A stretch of DNA of 64,000 nt from Sorex araneus (GCF_027595985.1 NC_073313.1:82710494-82774493), one strand, 5' to 3'. Shown: positions 32,345 through 46,960, counted from the first letter of the stretch. Translations and numbers: made by a program. The notes: generated from the letters alone by a model not told the origin.

Positions 32345-33830
32345 GTTATGGGGCTGGAGAGTAAGCAGGTAAGGCATTTGACTCGCATACGGCCAAACTG
32401 GACTCAATCCCTGGCATCCCATATGGGTCTGAAGTCAGGGATTACTCCTGGCGGGTTTCCCAGACCCGCCAGGATTTATCTTGACTACAGACCTAGAAAT
32501 AACTCCTGAACACCTCTGGGTGTGCCCTCCAAAACACAAAAAGAAGCATGGTTATGAATTCAAACCCTGGTATTGCCACATTTGTTAAGGTGATCAGAAT
32601 AGCCCTACCATGATATCTATCAAGACATTCCTGGAAAATCACATAGTGGCTAAGAAAGTGCCCACGACAAGGTTTTTATCCTGAGTTTAATCACTAAGGC
32701 TTTGCAAGCACTGATATGATTCTGGTCTGAGGTTGATCTCTTCATTCTTGGTATGAGTTGATCTCTCCATTCTTGGTATTAGGGGCTAGCTTAACAGACT
32801 TAAGTTGTCAGGACCCCAACTATATATACCCCACAGTCCTGCCTTCAGTACAGCGTTGGTTGGTACTTAGATACTTAGATATAAATACAGCAAGAGTGAA
32901 ACATCAAGGGGCTGGAGATATAGCAAGTGCATAAGGCATTTGCTTTGCAGATGTCCAACCCAAGTTCTATCCCCAGCCCCATTTATGGTTCCCCAGAGGA
33001 CTTACAGGGGTCACTTCTGAGCACAGAACCAGGAATAAGCCCGAGCACTGCTGGGTGTGTCCTCCAAACCACCCAAACCAAACCAAGCCAAATCAAAGCC
33101 AAAAAATATGAAATTGTGCCCTTGAGGGAAGAATAAATGGCCTTGGAGGTGATGCTGCTTAGTGAAATAAGCGAGGGTGTGAAAGACAATTAGCAGAAAG
33201 TTTCACTCCTATATGGAATATGAATAACAAAAGAAAATGAGCTGGAAATGTCAAAACCGATTCCCAGGCTAGAGAGCTCGCTTCAAGGACTGGAGCAGAG
33301 GCTTGGCACGCAGGATCCTAGGCTTGATCCCTGGTACCACATGGTGCCACAAGCACCATGCCAGGAGTAGCTCTTAACACAACTTGGTGTGGATCTCCAA
33401 ACTAAATAAATGATAAATTAAAATCTCAAGGATCTGGAAGGCAGTACAGTGGGTAAGACACTTGAATTGTGTACAGCTCACCTGGGTTCAATTTCTAGCA
33501 TTCCATATGGTCCTCCTATCCTGACTAGGAGTGATCCCTGAACACAGTGCCAGGAGTCAGCCCTGAATACTGCTGAGTATAGCCTAAAAAACAAAAATTA
33601 TAAACTCAGTGCAAAGTATGGTGTTTATTGAGGGTAAGTGGGGGTAGGGAGGGATGAAGACAAGGGTCTTTTGGGTAGGTCGGATTACACTGGAAATTTG
33701 TTGGTAGTAACAGTGTTTATGAGAGAGAGAGGGTGAGAGAGAGAAGTGGAGCTGTTTTCTTGAAATGCGGTAACATTGTAAATGAATGATGCATCAATAA
33801 AAACTAAATCCAAAAAAATCATTGCTGAAA
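32345..33830 (+). mobile_element. SINEs inserted around an old L1 3' end
   Basis: SINEs at about 32348-32540, 32908-33090, 33268-33410 and 33428-33595 (all plus). 33130-33255 and 33600-33825 look like parts of one L1 3' region (AGTGAAATAAGCGAGGGTGT and, later, GCATCAATAAAAACTAAA) separated by the last two SINEs. Confidence 0.6.
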
Positions 33831-34414
33831 TTTGAAAAACTCAGTCACAGGATTGGATGGATATTGTGTGCTGACCATTATTCATGATTCAGCTGGTGGT
33901 GTATACTTCCTTAAGAAAATGGAGAAAGTGCTAAGTAGGGACGAATTTTTCTCTGGAGGATGACTCAAGCTGTGCATACACTTGAGTGTTTGATTTTATG
34001 CAACTGGGAACTCTTCAAAACAGCAATGGAATGGCTGGAAGAATGGAAAGCAGGTAGCATGTGTGGGGGGCCATGACATCCTGGTGATCCTTGATTGAAA
34101 GAAGGGCAGATTGCTCCAGATGGGAGGCTTGATGATGTCCCTGGCACTGTGTGGCTCATCTTCTCTACATGTGGAGATGAGAGGAAGGCAATTGGCACAG
34201 CCTACACCAGAAATCCTAATCAGAAACCAGGCACGTAGACAGTGCATCCAGGATAAATATTTGATGAGCCCTGTCCAAAGTACAAAATTCAGATCGTTAA
34301 AAACCAGATTGAGAGCCAAATCACAGTCTCAGGAATCAGTGCGAGCTGTGGGTGGCATAGCATGGTTTTTGAGCACCTGGCAGGCTCAGGCATCTATTAT
34401 AAAATAGTAGCCAG
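33831..34414. other. Unique sequence
   Basis: Nothing recognised. Confidence 0.45.
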
Positions 34415-34595
34415 ACAGGGGCCAGAGAGAAAGTACAGGAGGTAGGCACTTGGTTTGCATGTTGGCAGTGTCTACGACCCTGATTTGAATCCCCAGCACC
34501 ACATACAGTCTTCTGAGTACCACCAGGGGCTACTTCAGGAGCACAGATCCAGGAATAGACTATCAGTTGTGGTTCCCAACTGCCCCCCAAAATAT
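34415..34595 (+). mobile_element. Diverged SINE
   Basis: A sense copy, GGGGCCAGAGAGAAAGTACA to a CCCCCCAAAA end. Confidence 0.65.
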
Positions 34596-35472
34596 TAGTC
34601 AAATTGTTTTTGAATACACAAGGTGAATGGAATATAGTGTTGAGTTGAGTTAAAAATCATGCAGTTGGTGACATTTTTGCAATCCTAATTCTATTAACTG
34701 TTTACCAACCTCTCGTCATGGAGAGATGGGAAGGGTGAGGGGAATACAAAAAGAGCCCCTGGGTCAGAAAGAAACATCTTCCATAATAATGGAGAAAAAA
34801 GGGAAGGAAAAGACTCTGATGCTTTTCTTCAAAATAAATTGCCCATGTCTCTTTCAATTCAGAGTGTTTGGTATGTGCAGCAAAGCACTTCCAAGTAAGA
34901 GTATAATTGAGATTTATGGGAAAGGGAGAATGGAAAAGTGGATGATGGGAGCATAATAATTTAGGTTTCAAAAATATCTAAAAGGTAAGAAAGAGAGGGT
35001 GACAACTGGGAACTGGAGAAAGGTTGAAGATATTTTCAAAGACTGGTGGAATGCTTTGATTGCCATCAACATTGGAAATGATTTAAGCTTCTGAAATAAC
35101 CAACTTGCTGGGTTACAGAGCAGAGATTGGCACTTTGTGGACTCTAGCTGCTTGCAACCACCTTTTAATAAGCATGGTTGAATACATTTCAGTACAACAG
35201 AAAATGAAAAACTACTTAGCAGTTAAAATTGAGACAACTCTACATAAATACAACTTTGGGTAACTAGAAGTTACCCAGAAAAATGTTGAAGAAATTTTGA
35301 GTAAAAACAGGAATGTTGCAGAAAAGTTAATATGGTGTAATCTTGTCTCCCCTGTCCTTCTTTTCTCTCAGATCCTTCTTCATTTTACCCCTCTTTGCTC
35401 CTTCTTATTCCTCTTATATAGGAAATATGATTAAAAAAAAGAATTCAGGAAAATAATCAGAGTACTCATTTC
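34596..35472. other. Unique sequence
   Basis: No gene or repeat recognised. Confidence 0.5.
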
Positions 35473-35655
35473 TGGGGCTGGAGTGATAGCACAGCGGGTA
35501 AGGCATTTGCCTTGCATGAGGCCGACCTGGGTTCGATTCCCAGCATCCCATATGGTCCCCTGAGCACCGCCAGGAGTAGTTCTTGAGTGTATAAGCCAGG
35601 AGTGACCTCTGTGCATTGCCCAGTGTGACCCAAAAAGAAAAAAAAAACAAAAAAC
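35473..35655 (+). mobile_element. tRNA-derived SINE
   Basis: A well-preserved sense copy (GGGGCTGGAGTGATAGCACA, CCATATGGTCCCCTGAGCAC). Flanks carry AGAGTACTCATTTCT and AGAGTACTCACTTCT, a 15-bp duplication with one mismatch. Confidence 0.9.
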
Positions 35656-36555
35656 AGAGTACTCACTTCTAGGAGACTTTTGCTTCCCACTTTCTTCCTT
35701 TTGTAACTGTGTATGGCTATTGTGAAACTGCATTAATGCTATTTGGAAATTAAACTTGGCTATATTGAAGAGCTTTAATATTTCAAAGTATTAAAAAATT
35801 CAAAACTTTGAGAAAAAATTTTAAATATTGAAGACGAGCTTTAAACCAGCTCGTGTTCTTCATTTCTTTCTTCTGGAAGTCATCAACTGAAGTTTCTGCA
35901 ATCTAGTCCACATAAAGAATTGTTTTGTGAGTCGTAATATTAAATTTTAAATATAACTTGTTCAAAGATGATATATTTCTTAACTTCTGAATATACATCT
36001 TTGTCAAATTCTTTGCGGAAAGAATGTATATATTGATCAATTGGCATTAAATTAAAGGCTTACATTTTTTCTCAGCGACTAGCAAATTCTTCCTGTAAGG
36101 TAAAGGTTTTCAGCAATCTAGATTATAAAATCTGGGGTTTTGGTAGGCAGTACATATCCCATGGAAATAGTTGGGTCACCACACACTCAACTTCCAGTGG
36201 AACTTATCAAAAGAGGTTAGTACAGCAGGCAATGTTCTGGCCTTGCATGCAGCCAGCCCAGTTCTACCCCCAGCATCCCATGGGACCCCCATTCCCCACC
36301 AGGAGTAATCTCTGGGTACTTTCAGAGGTTCATGGTTTTCTTATTTCATTTGCTTTGCATCAGGAAACAGCTCTTATGAAAAGTGCCTGAGATTTAGGGC
36401 ATAGAGAGATCTAGAAACTGGGGGTTCCATCTGGAAAACTTTCAGCTCTCTTTCTGAAGTTTTAGCCAGGAGATGCAATTGCTTGTGCCTGGACACTTTT
36501 CCGGGTTCAAGTTTTTATCACAAGACTTTGTTAAGAAGGATGTGAACCAAAGCAC
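35656..36555. other. Mostly unique sequence
   Basis: Only a degenerate SINE scrap at about 36210-36330 was recognised. Confidence 0.5.
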
Positions 36556-36557
36556 TT

Positions 36558-36738
36558 TTTTTTGCTTTTTTGGGGGAGTCACACCTGGTGATGCACAGGG
36601 GTTACTCCTGGCTCTGCACTCAGGAAATACCCCTGAGGGTGCTCAGGGGACCATATGGGGTGCTGGAAATCGAACCTGGTTCAGCCACAAGCAAGGCAAA
36701 CGCCCTACCCGCTGTGCTATTGCTCTATCCCCGTGATC
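36558..36738 (-). mobile_element. tRNA-derived SINE (antisense)
   Basis: A well-preserved copy with AAAGCACTTTT on both flanks (about 36550 and 36740). Confidence 0.88.
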
Positions 36739-37039
36739 TAAAGCACTTTTGCAGTCCCCTGGGAGTATGAGGTGTCCAAATGGTATCCATAGTTTCCTCT
36801 AACAAATGGTGGTGATAGAATTAAGGCATATGAGAAACAAACAAGGGAGTACCGATTGAACATTGGACAAGATGTGCCCTGCCTTCTGCGCCCACGAAAC
36901 TGAAGGAGATCAATTAGGAGCCACTGGGGCAGAAAAGCCTCTTGATTGCAATCCTAGGTCTTGAATGTGACCTCTGATGGCTCTGTGTGTTGGTTTCTCT
37001 GGTGGGTTGAGGTGTTTTGTTGTTGTTATTGTTGATGTT

Positions 37040-37200
37040 GTCATTTGTTTCAGGGCCCCACCCAGCAGTGCTCAGGGCTTTCTCCTGGCTGTGTGCTCAC
37101 TGCTGGCAGTGCTCAGGGGTCCATAAAGGGTGCCAGGGACTGAATTTGGATCAGAATTGTGCAAGGCAAACACCTTACCTGCTGTGATACGGTTCCAGCC
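37040..37200 (-). mobile_element. Diverged SINE (antisense)
   Basis: GGGCCCCACCCAGCAGTGCT to GCTGTGATACGGTTCCAGCC. A further scrap follows at 37375-37470. Confidence 0.7.
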
Positions 37201-37459
37201 CGCCCCCCTCTTTTTTCTTTGATGTGTTTTGTAGAGCGCGCCAATTTGCTTCCACAGACACCAGTACTATCGGGCTGCCAGTGGGGCATGCCTGGAGAGC
37301 TCCTTTCTCCTGAATCAATTCCAGGGTGCTTGTGTCAGTAGTTTGGCAGGGGAAAATATCTTTTCTTTTGGGTTTTGGGGCCACACCTGGCAGGGTTCAG
37401 GGATCTATGCTCAGGGTTCTATGAGGTTCTATGGCAGGGTTCTATGCTCAGGGATCATT

Positions 37460-38868
<1,409 letters not shown>

Positions 38869-38889
38869 TCAGTTGTCAGTTAGTTTTTC

Positions 38890-39065
38890 CTTATTCATTT
38901 GTTTGGGTGCACATGCTGCTGTGCTGAGACCCCACACTGAGCTTTGTGCTCAGCAGCCAGGCCATGCTTGGGGACCATATTCAATGCCAGGATCTGAACT
39001 AGGCTCAAGGCTGCAGCCTCATGCTAGGCAAGCACTTTAACCTCTGGACCATTTCTCTGGCCCTT
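38890..39065 (-). mobile_element. Diverged SINE (antisense)
   Basis: GTTTGGGTGCACATGCTGCT to CTGGACCATTTCTCTGGCCC. Confidence 0.6.
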
Positions 39066-39179
39066 TAAAAAAAGTGAAACGTCTACACTTCCGTAATGAT
39101 TCCCTGTTGTTGCTGACCTACTGAAAGATTTTTATCATGCATCATTAATACAAGTGTGGTTGAGGATGCTTGTAATTTT

Positions 39180-39555
39180 TCCAAGCACGTCATCTCGTGA
39201 TCCAGGGCAGAGTCCGGGTTATATAAACTCATGCAAGGATGTGAGACAGTTGCTGGTAAGGTGGGAGGTTTCCAGGCTCAGATGAAAGTGATTGCCTTGA
39301 GACCTAACAGCTTTTTCCGCCATAGCCATGCCACCAGACCTCGCACCAGGTTATTTCACTCGAGGCTCTCTCCATCCCAAGGGACCCACCACCGGCAGCC
39401 AAAAAGCTCCACCGCCACATTCAAGGCCGTTCCCCACATGCTCCGGCCGAGCCTCATACACGAGTGAACGTATTCCTGGACCGCAGGGCCTACCCATTCT
39501 CCAAGAGTACCACACCACATTTGATGGGGTTCAAATAGTACGCAACCAATCATAG
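39180..39555. other. GC-rich segment related to the ~0.7-kb family
   Basis: GCCGAGCCTCATACACGAGT at about 39447 resembles GAGCCTCAYGCATGAAGGA of the RTE-tailed family (4762, 20070), and the flanking 40 bp also fit loosely. The rest is CpG-containing and unassigned. It may be a diverged relative without the tail. Confidence 0.35.
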
Positions 39556-39689
39556 AGGGAAATATATATATATGCATATGTACATATTTTCAGATACATA
39601 TGAAAGCTCACACCACTCAACCTTTAACAACATGTCAGTGATATCCTAAAGGATATCTTAATGACCCCTGACAAAATAGAACAATCTTC

Positions 39690-40140
39690 ACACTGTTTCC
39701 TCTATGGATACATTTTTTGGTAGCATTTTCAGCAGTTTTTCATAACAGACAATACAAAATATATTATTTAGATTGTACCTTGGGATAAGGGTTTGGGCTT
39801 GGAATGAAAACATCCCAAATTTGGTGGCAGAAAAGTGTAATGGTAGTGGGATTGGTGTTTGAATATTAAATGTAATCAAATATTGTGAACTTCCTTATAA
39901 AATAAAAAAAGTTAAAAAAGTGATTGCCCAAAAGTATAGAGAGAGTATGGGAGAAATTGTCTGCCATACGGGCAGGGGCAGGGTTGGAAAGGGGAGTAGA
40001 CTGGGGACATTGGTGGTGGGGAATGTGCACTGGTAGAGGTATGGGTGTTCAATCATTGTATGATGGAAACTCAAATATTTTGTAACTGTTTCTCACACTG
40101 ACTCAGTAAAAAATAATAAAGTTAAAAAATAAAGAAAATG
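39690..40140 (+). mobile_element. Two L1 3' ends in series
   Basis: 39760-39920 and 39925-40137, each with the (A/G)TGGGTGTT...TCAATAAA-type terminus. GTGATTGCC (39919) and ATGATTGCC (40139) flank the second and may be its target duplication. Confidence 0.7.
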
Positions 40141-40424
40141 ATTGCCTTTTAAGTGAACTCTAAAGTTAACTAGGAATATGAAAGGTGCCCATGAGAAGAA
40201 CTCCTTTAGTCAATGTCTGAAGACCAAAAATACATATTTAAAGATAATAGGGTTGACAGGAACATCTTCTGCAACTCACCCCCAGCATCACCACCACAAC
40301 CAGCACTACTGTGGAAATGGCAGAGACTGGCTGATCTGAATGGCACTGAAAATCAGTCCAAGAGTCCCAGGAGCCTGGATTGGACTGGAGAAGAGGACAG
40401 TCCCAGTAGAATCTATGGTAGGGG

Positions 40425-41540
40425 GCTGGAGCAATAGCACAGTGGGTACGGTGTTTGCCTTGCATGCAGCAGACCCGGGTTTGATTCTCAGCATCACATA
40501 TGGTCCCCCGAGCACCGCCAGGAGTAATTCCTGAGTGCATGAGCCAGGAGTAATCCCTGTGCATTGCTGGGTGTGACCCAAAAAGAAAAAAAAATAAAGG
40601 AATCTATTGTAGAATGTGGATTCCTTGAATCTGAACTGTGGCTCATTGTTGGTTTTTTGTTTTGTTTTGTTTGGGGCCACACCGACAGTGCTCATGGCTT
40701 ATCCCTAGCTCTACACTCATGGATCATTTCTGGCAGGCTTGGGTACCAGAGATCAAATCCAGGTTGGTCGCATACAAGGCAAAAGCCCTACTCGCTATAC
40801 TATCAGTCCAGCCTCTCCCTGGTCTTATAAAAAGTCTCAGTAAGGGCAAAAACCCAAAGAAGTATGTTACTGAAAGATTCTTTTTTTGACAATTTTTTTC
40901 TTTGAAATGTAATACTTTGTAGCCAGAGCGATAGGGTAGCAGTGTAAGGGGCTTCTTTTGCATGCGGCTGACTGGTTTGAGCCCCAGCACAACATAGGGT
41001 CCCCTGGCACAGACAGGAGTGATCCCTGAGTTCAGAGCCAGGAGTAAACCCTAAGAAAATCTGAATGTGACCCCCAAACTAAAAAAAAACAAACCCTAAT
41101 ATTCTTTCAGCACCTTGTATAGAGCTTCCAATTAACTACAATTGCATGTTATCTGTACAGCTTACCTTAATCTAAAGAGCTTGTTAAACAGCCTTATCAT
41201 CGTGGTCACAAAATACTCCTCTCATGGGAAAGAACAAGATAGTATCAGCCCATCCAGGATCCTCAGCATGCAGAATCCATGAAAATCCTCTCCTGATCTC
41301 TCATAGCAGTTGCAACTTGATTTATATCCTGGCCATTGTCCTTTCTACATTCAAGAATCAGTTGCATGGGGCCAGAGAGATAGTACAACAGGTAGGCAGT
41401 TTGCCTTGAATAAAGCTGAATGCAGCAATTCAATCCCCAGCATTGCATATGGTCCCCTGAGTCTACCAGGAGTGATCCCTAAGTACAGATCCAGGAGTAA
41501 CCCCTGAGCATCACTGGGTGTGGTCCCCAAACCAAATAAT
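40425..41540. mobile_element. SINE cluster
   Basis: 40427-40600 (plus, well preserved), 40665-40815 (minus), 40920-41085 (plus) and 41368-41540 (plus). 41086-41365 is unique. Confidence 0.8.
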
Positions 41541-41599
41541 ATAAAAACTCATTAGTCATCCATAAAGCCACGAGCCACTCTCTCCCTCCTAGAAATGTT

Positions 41600-42230
41600 C
41601 CCCACAGTGTAGTATTCCCCTCCTCCCCCTTCTCTCCCTCCTCCTCTCCCCTCTCTCTCCCCTTCCCTCCTCCCCCCTCACTTTCCCTCTCCCCCTTCCT
41701 CTCCATCCCCCTCCACCTCCCCCTCCTCTTTTCTCCCTTCCCTCTCCCTCTCTCTCTCTTCCTCTCTCTGTCCCTCTCCCTCACCTTCTCCTCCTCCTCC
41801 TCCTCCTCCTCCTCCTCCTCCTCCCTCTCTCCCTTTGGAAATTATGATTTGCAATACAAGTACTGAAAGGTTATCATATCTATCACTTTACCTATTTTCA
41901 GCACACAGTTCTTGTCTAGGGTGATCATTTCCAACTCTCATTGTCATAATGGTCTCTTCTCTGTCCTAACTACCCTCCCCAACACACTTGTGGCAAGCTG
42001 CCAACCATGGATCAGTCCTCCTAGCCCTTGATTCTACTGTCCTTGGGCATTAGTTTTACACTATGTCTTTTTATATCCCACAGGTGAGTGCAATCTGTCT
42101 ATGTCTGTCCCTCTTTCTCTGACTCATTTCACTCAGCTTGATATTCTCCATCCATTTATAAGCAAATTTCATGACTTCATTTTTCTTGGTGGCTGAATAT
42201 TCCATTGTTTCAGAACCCCTTAAGCTTTTT
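41600..42230 (-). mobile_element. CT-rich tract and L1 3' end (antisense)
   Basis: 41605-41835 is a pyrimidine-rich low-complexity tract ending in (TCC)n at about 41788-41822. 41836-42230 is the reverse complement of the L1 3' region (the complement of CAACACACTTGTGGCAAGCTG near 41980; the ORF2 C-terminus near 42060-42210). Confidence 0.75.
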
Positions 42231-42489
42231 GTGAGGGCATTTCGATGTATCTGCATTACAGTTCTGAGAAAGTTGGCAATGCTTAGTTTGGCCAGCCCCC
42301 AGAAATGAGCCAAGTGTTTTCCTTCTCCAGTTGTAAAAGAGAGTATCATAATTTAGGGTCACAGGCTCTGAGAAAACAAGAGTCACATTGAGAGAGGAAT
42401 GGCTGTGGCTTATGTCTTCCATGCACATTCAATGGCCAGAGCTCAGGAAGAAGTTTATACCCTTGATTTCCACAAAAATAAGAAAGCTT

Positions 42490-42665
42490 GGGGGGCTGGA
42501 GAGATAGCACAGCGGGTAAGGCGTTTGCCTTACATGCGGCCAACCCGGGTTCGATTCCCAGCATCCCATATGGTTCCCCAGGCACCGCCAGGAGTAATTC
42601 CTGAGTGCAAAGCCAGGGGTAACCCCTGAGCATTGCAGGGTTGATCCAAAAAGCAAAAGAAAAAA
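42490..42665 (+). mobile_element. tRNA-derived SINE
   Basis: A well-preserved sense copy: GGGGCTGGAGAGATAGCACA, GGTTCGATTCCCAGCATCCC, ending near GTTGATCCAAAAAGC. AGAAAGCTTGGG occurs on both flanks (about 42480 and 42693). Confidence 0.88.
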
Positions 42666-42669
42666 AGAA

Positions 42670-43205
42670 CAAATAAAGAAAGAAAAGAAAAGAAAGCTTG
42701 GGCAAAACTGCGAAGTCCTTGGGATATAAGCGACTCGAAGGGGAATTGTAATAACGGTTCCCACTTATTGAGGGTTTTTTCTGTGCCAGGTTCTGAGCTA
42801 TTCACTAGCTGTACCAAATCAAGTAAATCTCACATCACCTGTTGGTAGATAGCATTAACACCTCCACTAACACTCTTTGAGGTGCAACCTCGAAAATGTA
42901 GATGTCTCACCTGGAGTCTATCTGTCACTGACCCAGACTAGTTTCTGCAGGTTGTAGAGGAACAGTGGTTTCAGCACATAGAGACAGCCTACGGCACTGG
43001 TCAATTTTGCAGCAGAAGGCGATGGATGCGAGAATTGCTGCTCTTCACCACCAGAACCAATCACTCTCTTTGAGACCCTCCTCTCTCTCCCTTTGACTCC
43101 ACAATGAGTGTACCTGAAATTTGAAATTATTTTTTTGTCTTCAGCAGTCACATTACATTGGACCTTTTTCCTAGGTGTCTGATGAGAGAGAGACAGGGAG
43201 GGAGG

Positions 43206-43241
<36 letters not shown>

Positions 43242-44300
43242 ACTGAATTATGAACCACCACATTGCATGAAGGGCCCATAGGCAGGCAGGTATTTCACTT
43301 GTGACACTCCCACTTGTGAGACCCCCTAATAACTGTCTGTGTGACTGTGTGCGCTTCTCCATCCCCTATCTGAGCTTTTTTAAAAGCACAATTAAAAGAA
43401 ATTTTTTTTACACGGGGAGACTTGGTTCGACAATTGGCTGTGTTTATGGATCCACAGGATCAAACTAAACTTGTCTGCATGCAAGGCACGCGCCTTACTC
43501 CTGGACTATCTCTCCAACCCACATGCATTCATACACAGAGGAGGGGCAGACATTGGTTAAAAAAAATCTTTGAATTGAATTGTAATAGCCTGACCAGGGT
43601 GGTAATTCCCTAGCAACAGAGACAAACAGAGTGATTTAGACCATTAGCAGGATTGAGAAGAACACACTCACCGCCCCCGCCCCCCTCTCCCAGTGTTCCT
43701 ATTCAGACCATCAGATATTTTCTTCGTGCTACACGCAGGGTCCAGAAGATCTGCAAACTTTGCAGTCACATTTTGGAGCCCTGGAAAAGAATGACCAAGC
43801 GTGAAGCTGAAAGGACCACTTGTGAAACCCCAATGCCATTGTGACTAGCAACCCCTAGAGTGATTGACAACCTCAGTGATAAGCAATACATATCCATCAT
43901 CTCCCTATATGCTCAATGTAATCTGAAAACCAATGCTTCTCAGAGAAGTTAAGTGAGATGCATAAGGACACACAGCTAGAATGCTTCAGTACCAAGATCG
44001 GGGTCCAAGAGAATGTGATTGTATAGGCTCCAAGCTCCTTTTCTTTAGCAGGGGTGGAAGGGTGGTGGTCACACCCAGAGGTGCTCAGAGGATATTCTGG
44101 GTTCTGTGCTCAGGGGACCATGCATGGAAGGCTGCAATTCCTGTATTACCTCTTTATCTTTAATCCCTGTACTATCTCTCTGGGCCCTGATCACTTTGCA
44201 TTTACCCACACAGAATCCTAAGTTCTTATGGAATTGTTGGGGAAATGGGAATGAGGGAATCTTTAATCATTATTTAAATGAATTGATGAGACTTTAATTT
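42670..44300. other. Mostly unique sequence
   Basis: No gene recognised. Short SINE scraps lie at 43410-43520 and 44050-44190 (both minus). Confidence 0.45.
43186..43241 (+). repeat. (GA)n microsatellite
   Basis: A GAGAGA run with GGGAGGGA at its start. Confidence 0.9.
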
Positions 44301-44309
44301 CTTATTATT

Positions 44310-44475
44310 TGATTTGGGGGCCACATCCCCTGTGTTCTAGGGTTACTTCTGGTTCTATGTTCAGGGAGCACTCCTGGTAGTGCTCAGGGCACTATATAGG
44401 GGTGCTGAGGATGGAACCTTCATCAATCATGTGTAAAGCAAGCACTCTACCCACTGTCCTATCTCCTCATGAGAT
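44310..44475 (-). mobile_element. Diverged SINE (antisense)
   Basis: GGGGGCCACATCCCCTGTGT to CCACTGTCCTATCTCCTCAT. Confidence 0.65.
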
Positions 44476-45118
44476 TTTTTATAAGTCTCACGTGGGGACA
44501 GTAAAAATCCACTGTATTTTTGCCAATTAACCCCAAATGCTTTAAATTTAGTTGCGTTGTTTTCATCTAGTCCTTCCTCTTCAGGCTGTATTTATTTTTC
44601 TATCATCTTCAAATCTACTGTGTATGAAATTTTTGTTTTCTCACTCATAGTGGAAACACTCTTAGTGTTTCCCCATGTTCTTTCTTTACTTTTTAATCTG
44701 AAATTGTCATTTCTTTTTTAAAAGCATTGTACTCATTCTGATTATGAAAGTGCTTTGTTTCTTACTAAAGAGAATTTGAAATTCAGAAAGACACAAAGAA
44801 CATAATAAAGAATGAACTCTAATTTCACCATGCAGAGATAACCACTTTAATGCTTTTTCCCCCATTTTCAAGACACTTTAAAATAGGTTGATAAATTTCC
44901 TTTCAGTTTTGTTGTTCTTAGATATGCATACATCTTTCTTTCAATAAAATTGGAATCATAATGTACATACAATATTTTGATCATCCTTTTTTCACTTAAA
45001 CATTATGAAGTTTCCTATGTCATTAATGCACATGATTATGTAGTTTATAAGCATATGAAGAGCTATGATTTTCTAATTTTGAAACTTTAATTTCCTTCCA
45101 GATTTTCTTTTGTTTAAA
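44476..45118. other. AT-rich unique or old L1 sequence
   Basis: No gene. Some segments (44700-45060) could be a very old antisense L1, but I cannot support it firmly. Confidence 0.3.
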
Positions 45119-45119
45119 T

Positions 45120-45480
45120 TTCTTTTTTTTGCTTTTTGAGTCACATCCAGAGATGCTCAGTGGTTACTCCTGGCTCTGCACTCAGGAACTACTCCTGGCA
45201 GTGCTCGGGGGACCATATGGGATGCTGGGAATCAAACCCGGGTTGGCCTCGTGCAAGGTAAACTCCCTATCCGCTGTGCTATCACTCCAGCCCCAAATTT
45301 CTTTTAATTCTTTTGCTTTTTTTTTTGTTTGCGGGCTGTATCTGGTCCAGGGCTTACTCCTGGCTCTGTACTCAGGGATCACTCCAGGCAGTGCTCAGGG
45401 GACCATATCGGGTACTGGGTATTGAACCCAGGTCAGCAAGGCAAAACTCCCTACCTGCTGTACTGTTGCTTTGATTCCTC
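45120..45480 (-). mobile_element. Two antisense SINEs
   Basis: 45122-45296 is well preserved (GAGTCACATCCAGAGATGCT to CTATCACTCCAGCCCC). 45315-45475 is older. A third scrap lies at 45530-45655. Confidence 0.85.
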
Positions 45481-46034
45481 TTTCCATTTTAATTTTTTCC
45501 CCAGTTTCTGGGTGTTTTTTCTATTTTGGATTTGGAGGCCACAAGTGACAATCTTCAGGCCTTATTTCTGGTAGTGCTCAGAGATACGTTGGACTAGGGA
45601 ACGAACCTAGGTCAGGTAAGTGCACTTGCCTTGCATGTACTTACCCTACTCACTCTAACAATGTTTTAATATACAATCTCTAATATTTTTCAACTATGAT
45701 TCAATTAATTAAAGTGGAGAACATTTCAGCAATCACTGACAAAATCAACTTGTTATATTTTTATGTGAAGTATTTCATTTTCATGTATTCCCAAATAAGG
45801 AATAAAAAGTAATCAAAGAATAATCTTCAAACAGAAATGATAAATTGTCAATGACCAGTAAAAACACGCTCTTGGAACTTCACCACAGAACTGAGGTTAC
45901 CAAATTGGGGGGGGGGGGTGGCGGGTGTGGAATAGGGGTTGGGAGAAAAGGACAGGACTAGTAGTGACATGAAAATAGTGGTGGAGAAATTTTGGCATTA
46001 TTGTAGTGGTAAAGATGCAATGATTTGTGTGTTT

Positions 46035-46960
46035 GTTTGTTTGTTTTGTGGACACATCTGGTAGCAATTCTCAGGAGCTATTCTGGCTCTGTGTTCAGGA
46101 GTGACCCCTGTGGTACTTGGGGAATCATATGTGGTGTCAGAGAAATTAAACCAGGGTCAGCTGCTTGCAAGGCAAGGGCCCTAGCCCCTGTAATTTCTGG
46201 TGCAAAATGAAGTAGCTTTGTATATCAAAAGCATAAACATTAACACTATTGTAAAATATGTTACCTCAATAGTAATGTAACACTGTAGCGCTGTTGTCCC
46301 GTTGTTCATCCATTTGCTGGAGCGGGCACCAATAACGTCTCCATTGTGAGACTTGTTGTTACTGGTTTTGGCATATCGAATACGCCACGGGTATGTTGTT
46401 ACTGGTTTTGGTATATCGAATATGCCACGGGTAGCTCGCCAGGCTCTGCCTTGCGGGCTGGATAGTCTCAGTAGCTTGCCAGGCTCTCCGAGAGGGATGG
46501 AGGAATCGAACCCAGATCTGCTGTGTGCAAGGCAAATGCCCTACCATTTATACTAAATAAATAATAAATTTAAATTTTGTTTGTTTGGGGGCCACACCTG
46601 GCAGTGTTCAGTGCTTTCTCCTAGCTCTAAACTCAGGGTGAGCTCTCCTAGAGGGCTCAGGGAACCATATAAGGTGCTGGGGATGAAATCCAGGTCTATA
46701 GTGTGCAAGGCAAATGGCCTACCCACTGTACTACTCCCCTGCTCTCAATTTAAAATATGTTTTCATTTACTAAAATGTCCAATGTCTTTGCAAAATTTTA
46801 TCTATCTTGGGAGGAGAGAGATAGTGTTGCAGGAAAGCTGCTTTCCTTGCCTACAGTCAGCAAGAGTTCAATATCCAGAATACTTACCAAGAGTGATCCA
46901 ATAGTGCCCAAAAAGGAGTAGGCCCTGAGCACAGTCCTGTAAGACCCCAAAACAAGAAAT
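46035..46960. mobile_element. SINE cluster with an RTE-tailed copy
   Basis: 46040-46200 (minus, old); 46282-46556 (minus, RTE-tailed: CATCCATTTGCTGGAGCGGG and GGCATATCGAATACGCCACG); 46575-46740 (minus); 46805-46955 (plus, old). The RTE-tailed copy has an internal tandem duplication of about 42 bp at 46350-46433. Confidence 0.75.

Noticed and set aside
41479-41784. Arg/Glu/Gly-rich open frame
   Set aside because: It is a translation of the CT/GA-rich low-complexity tract.
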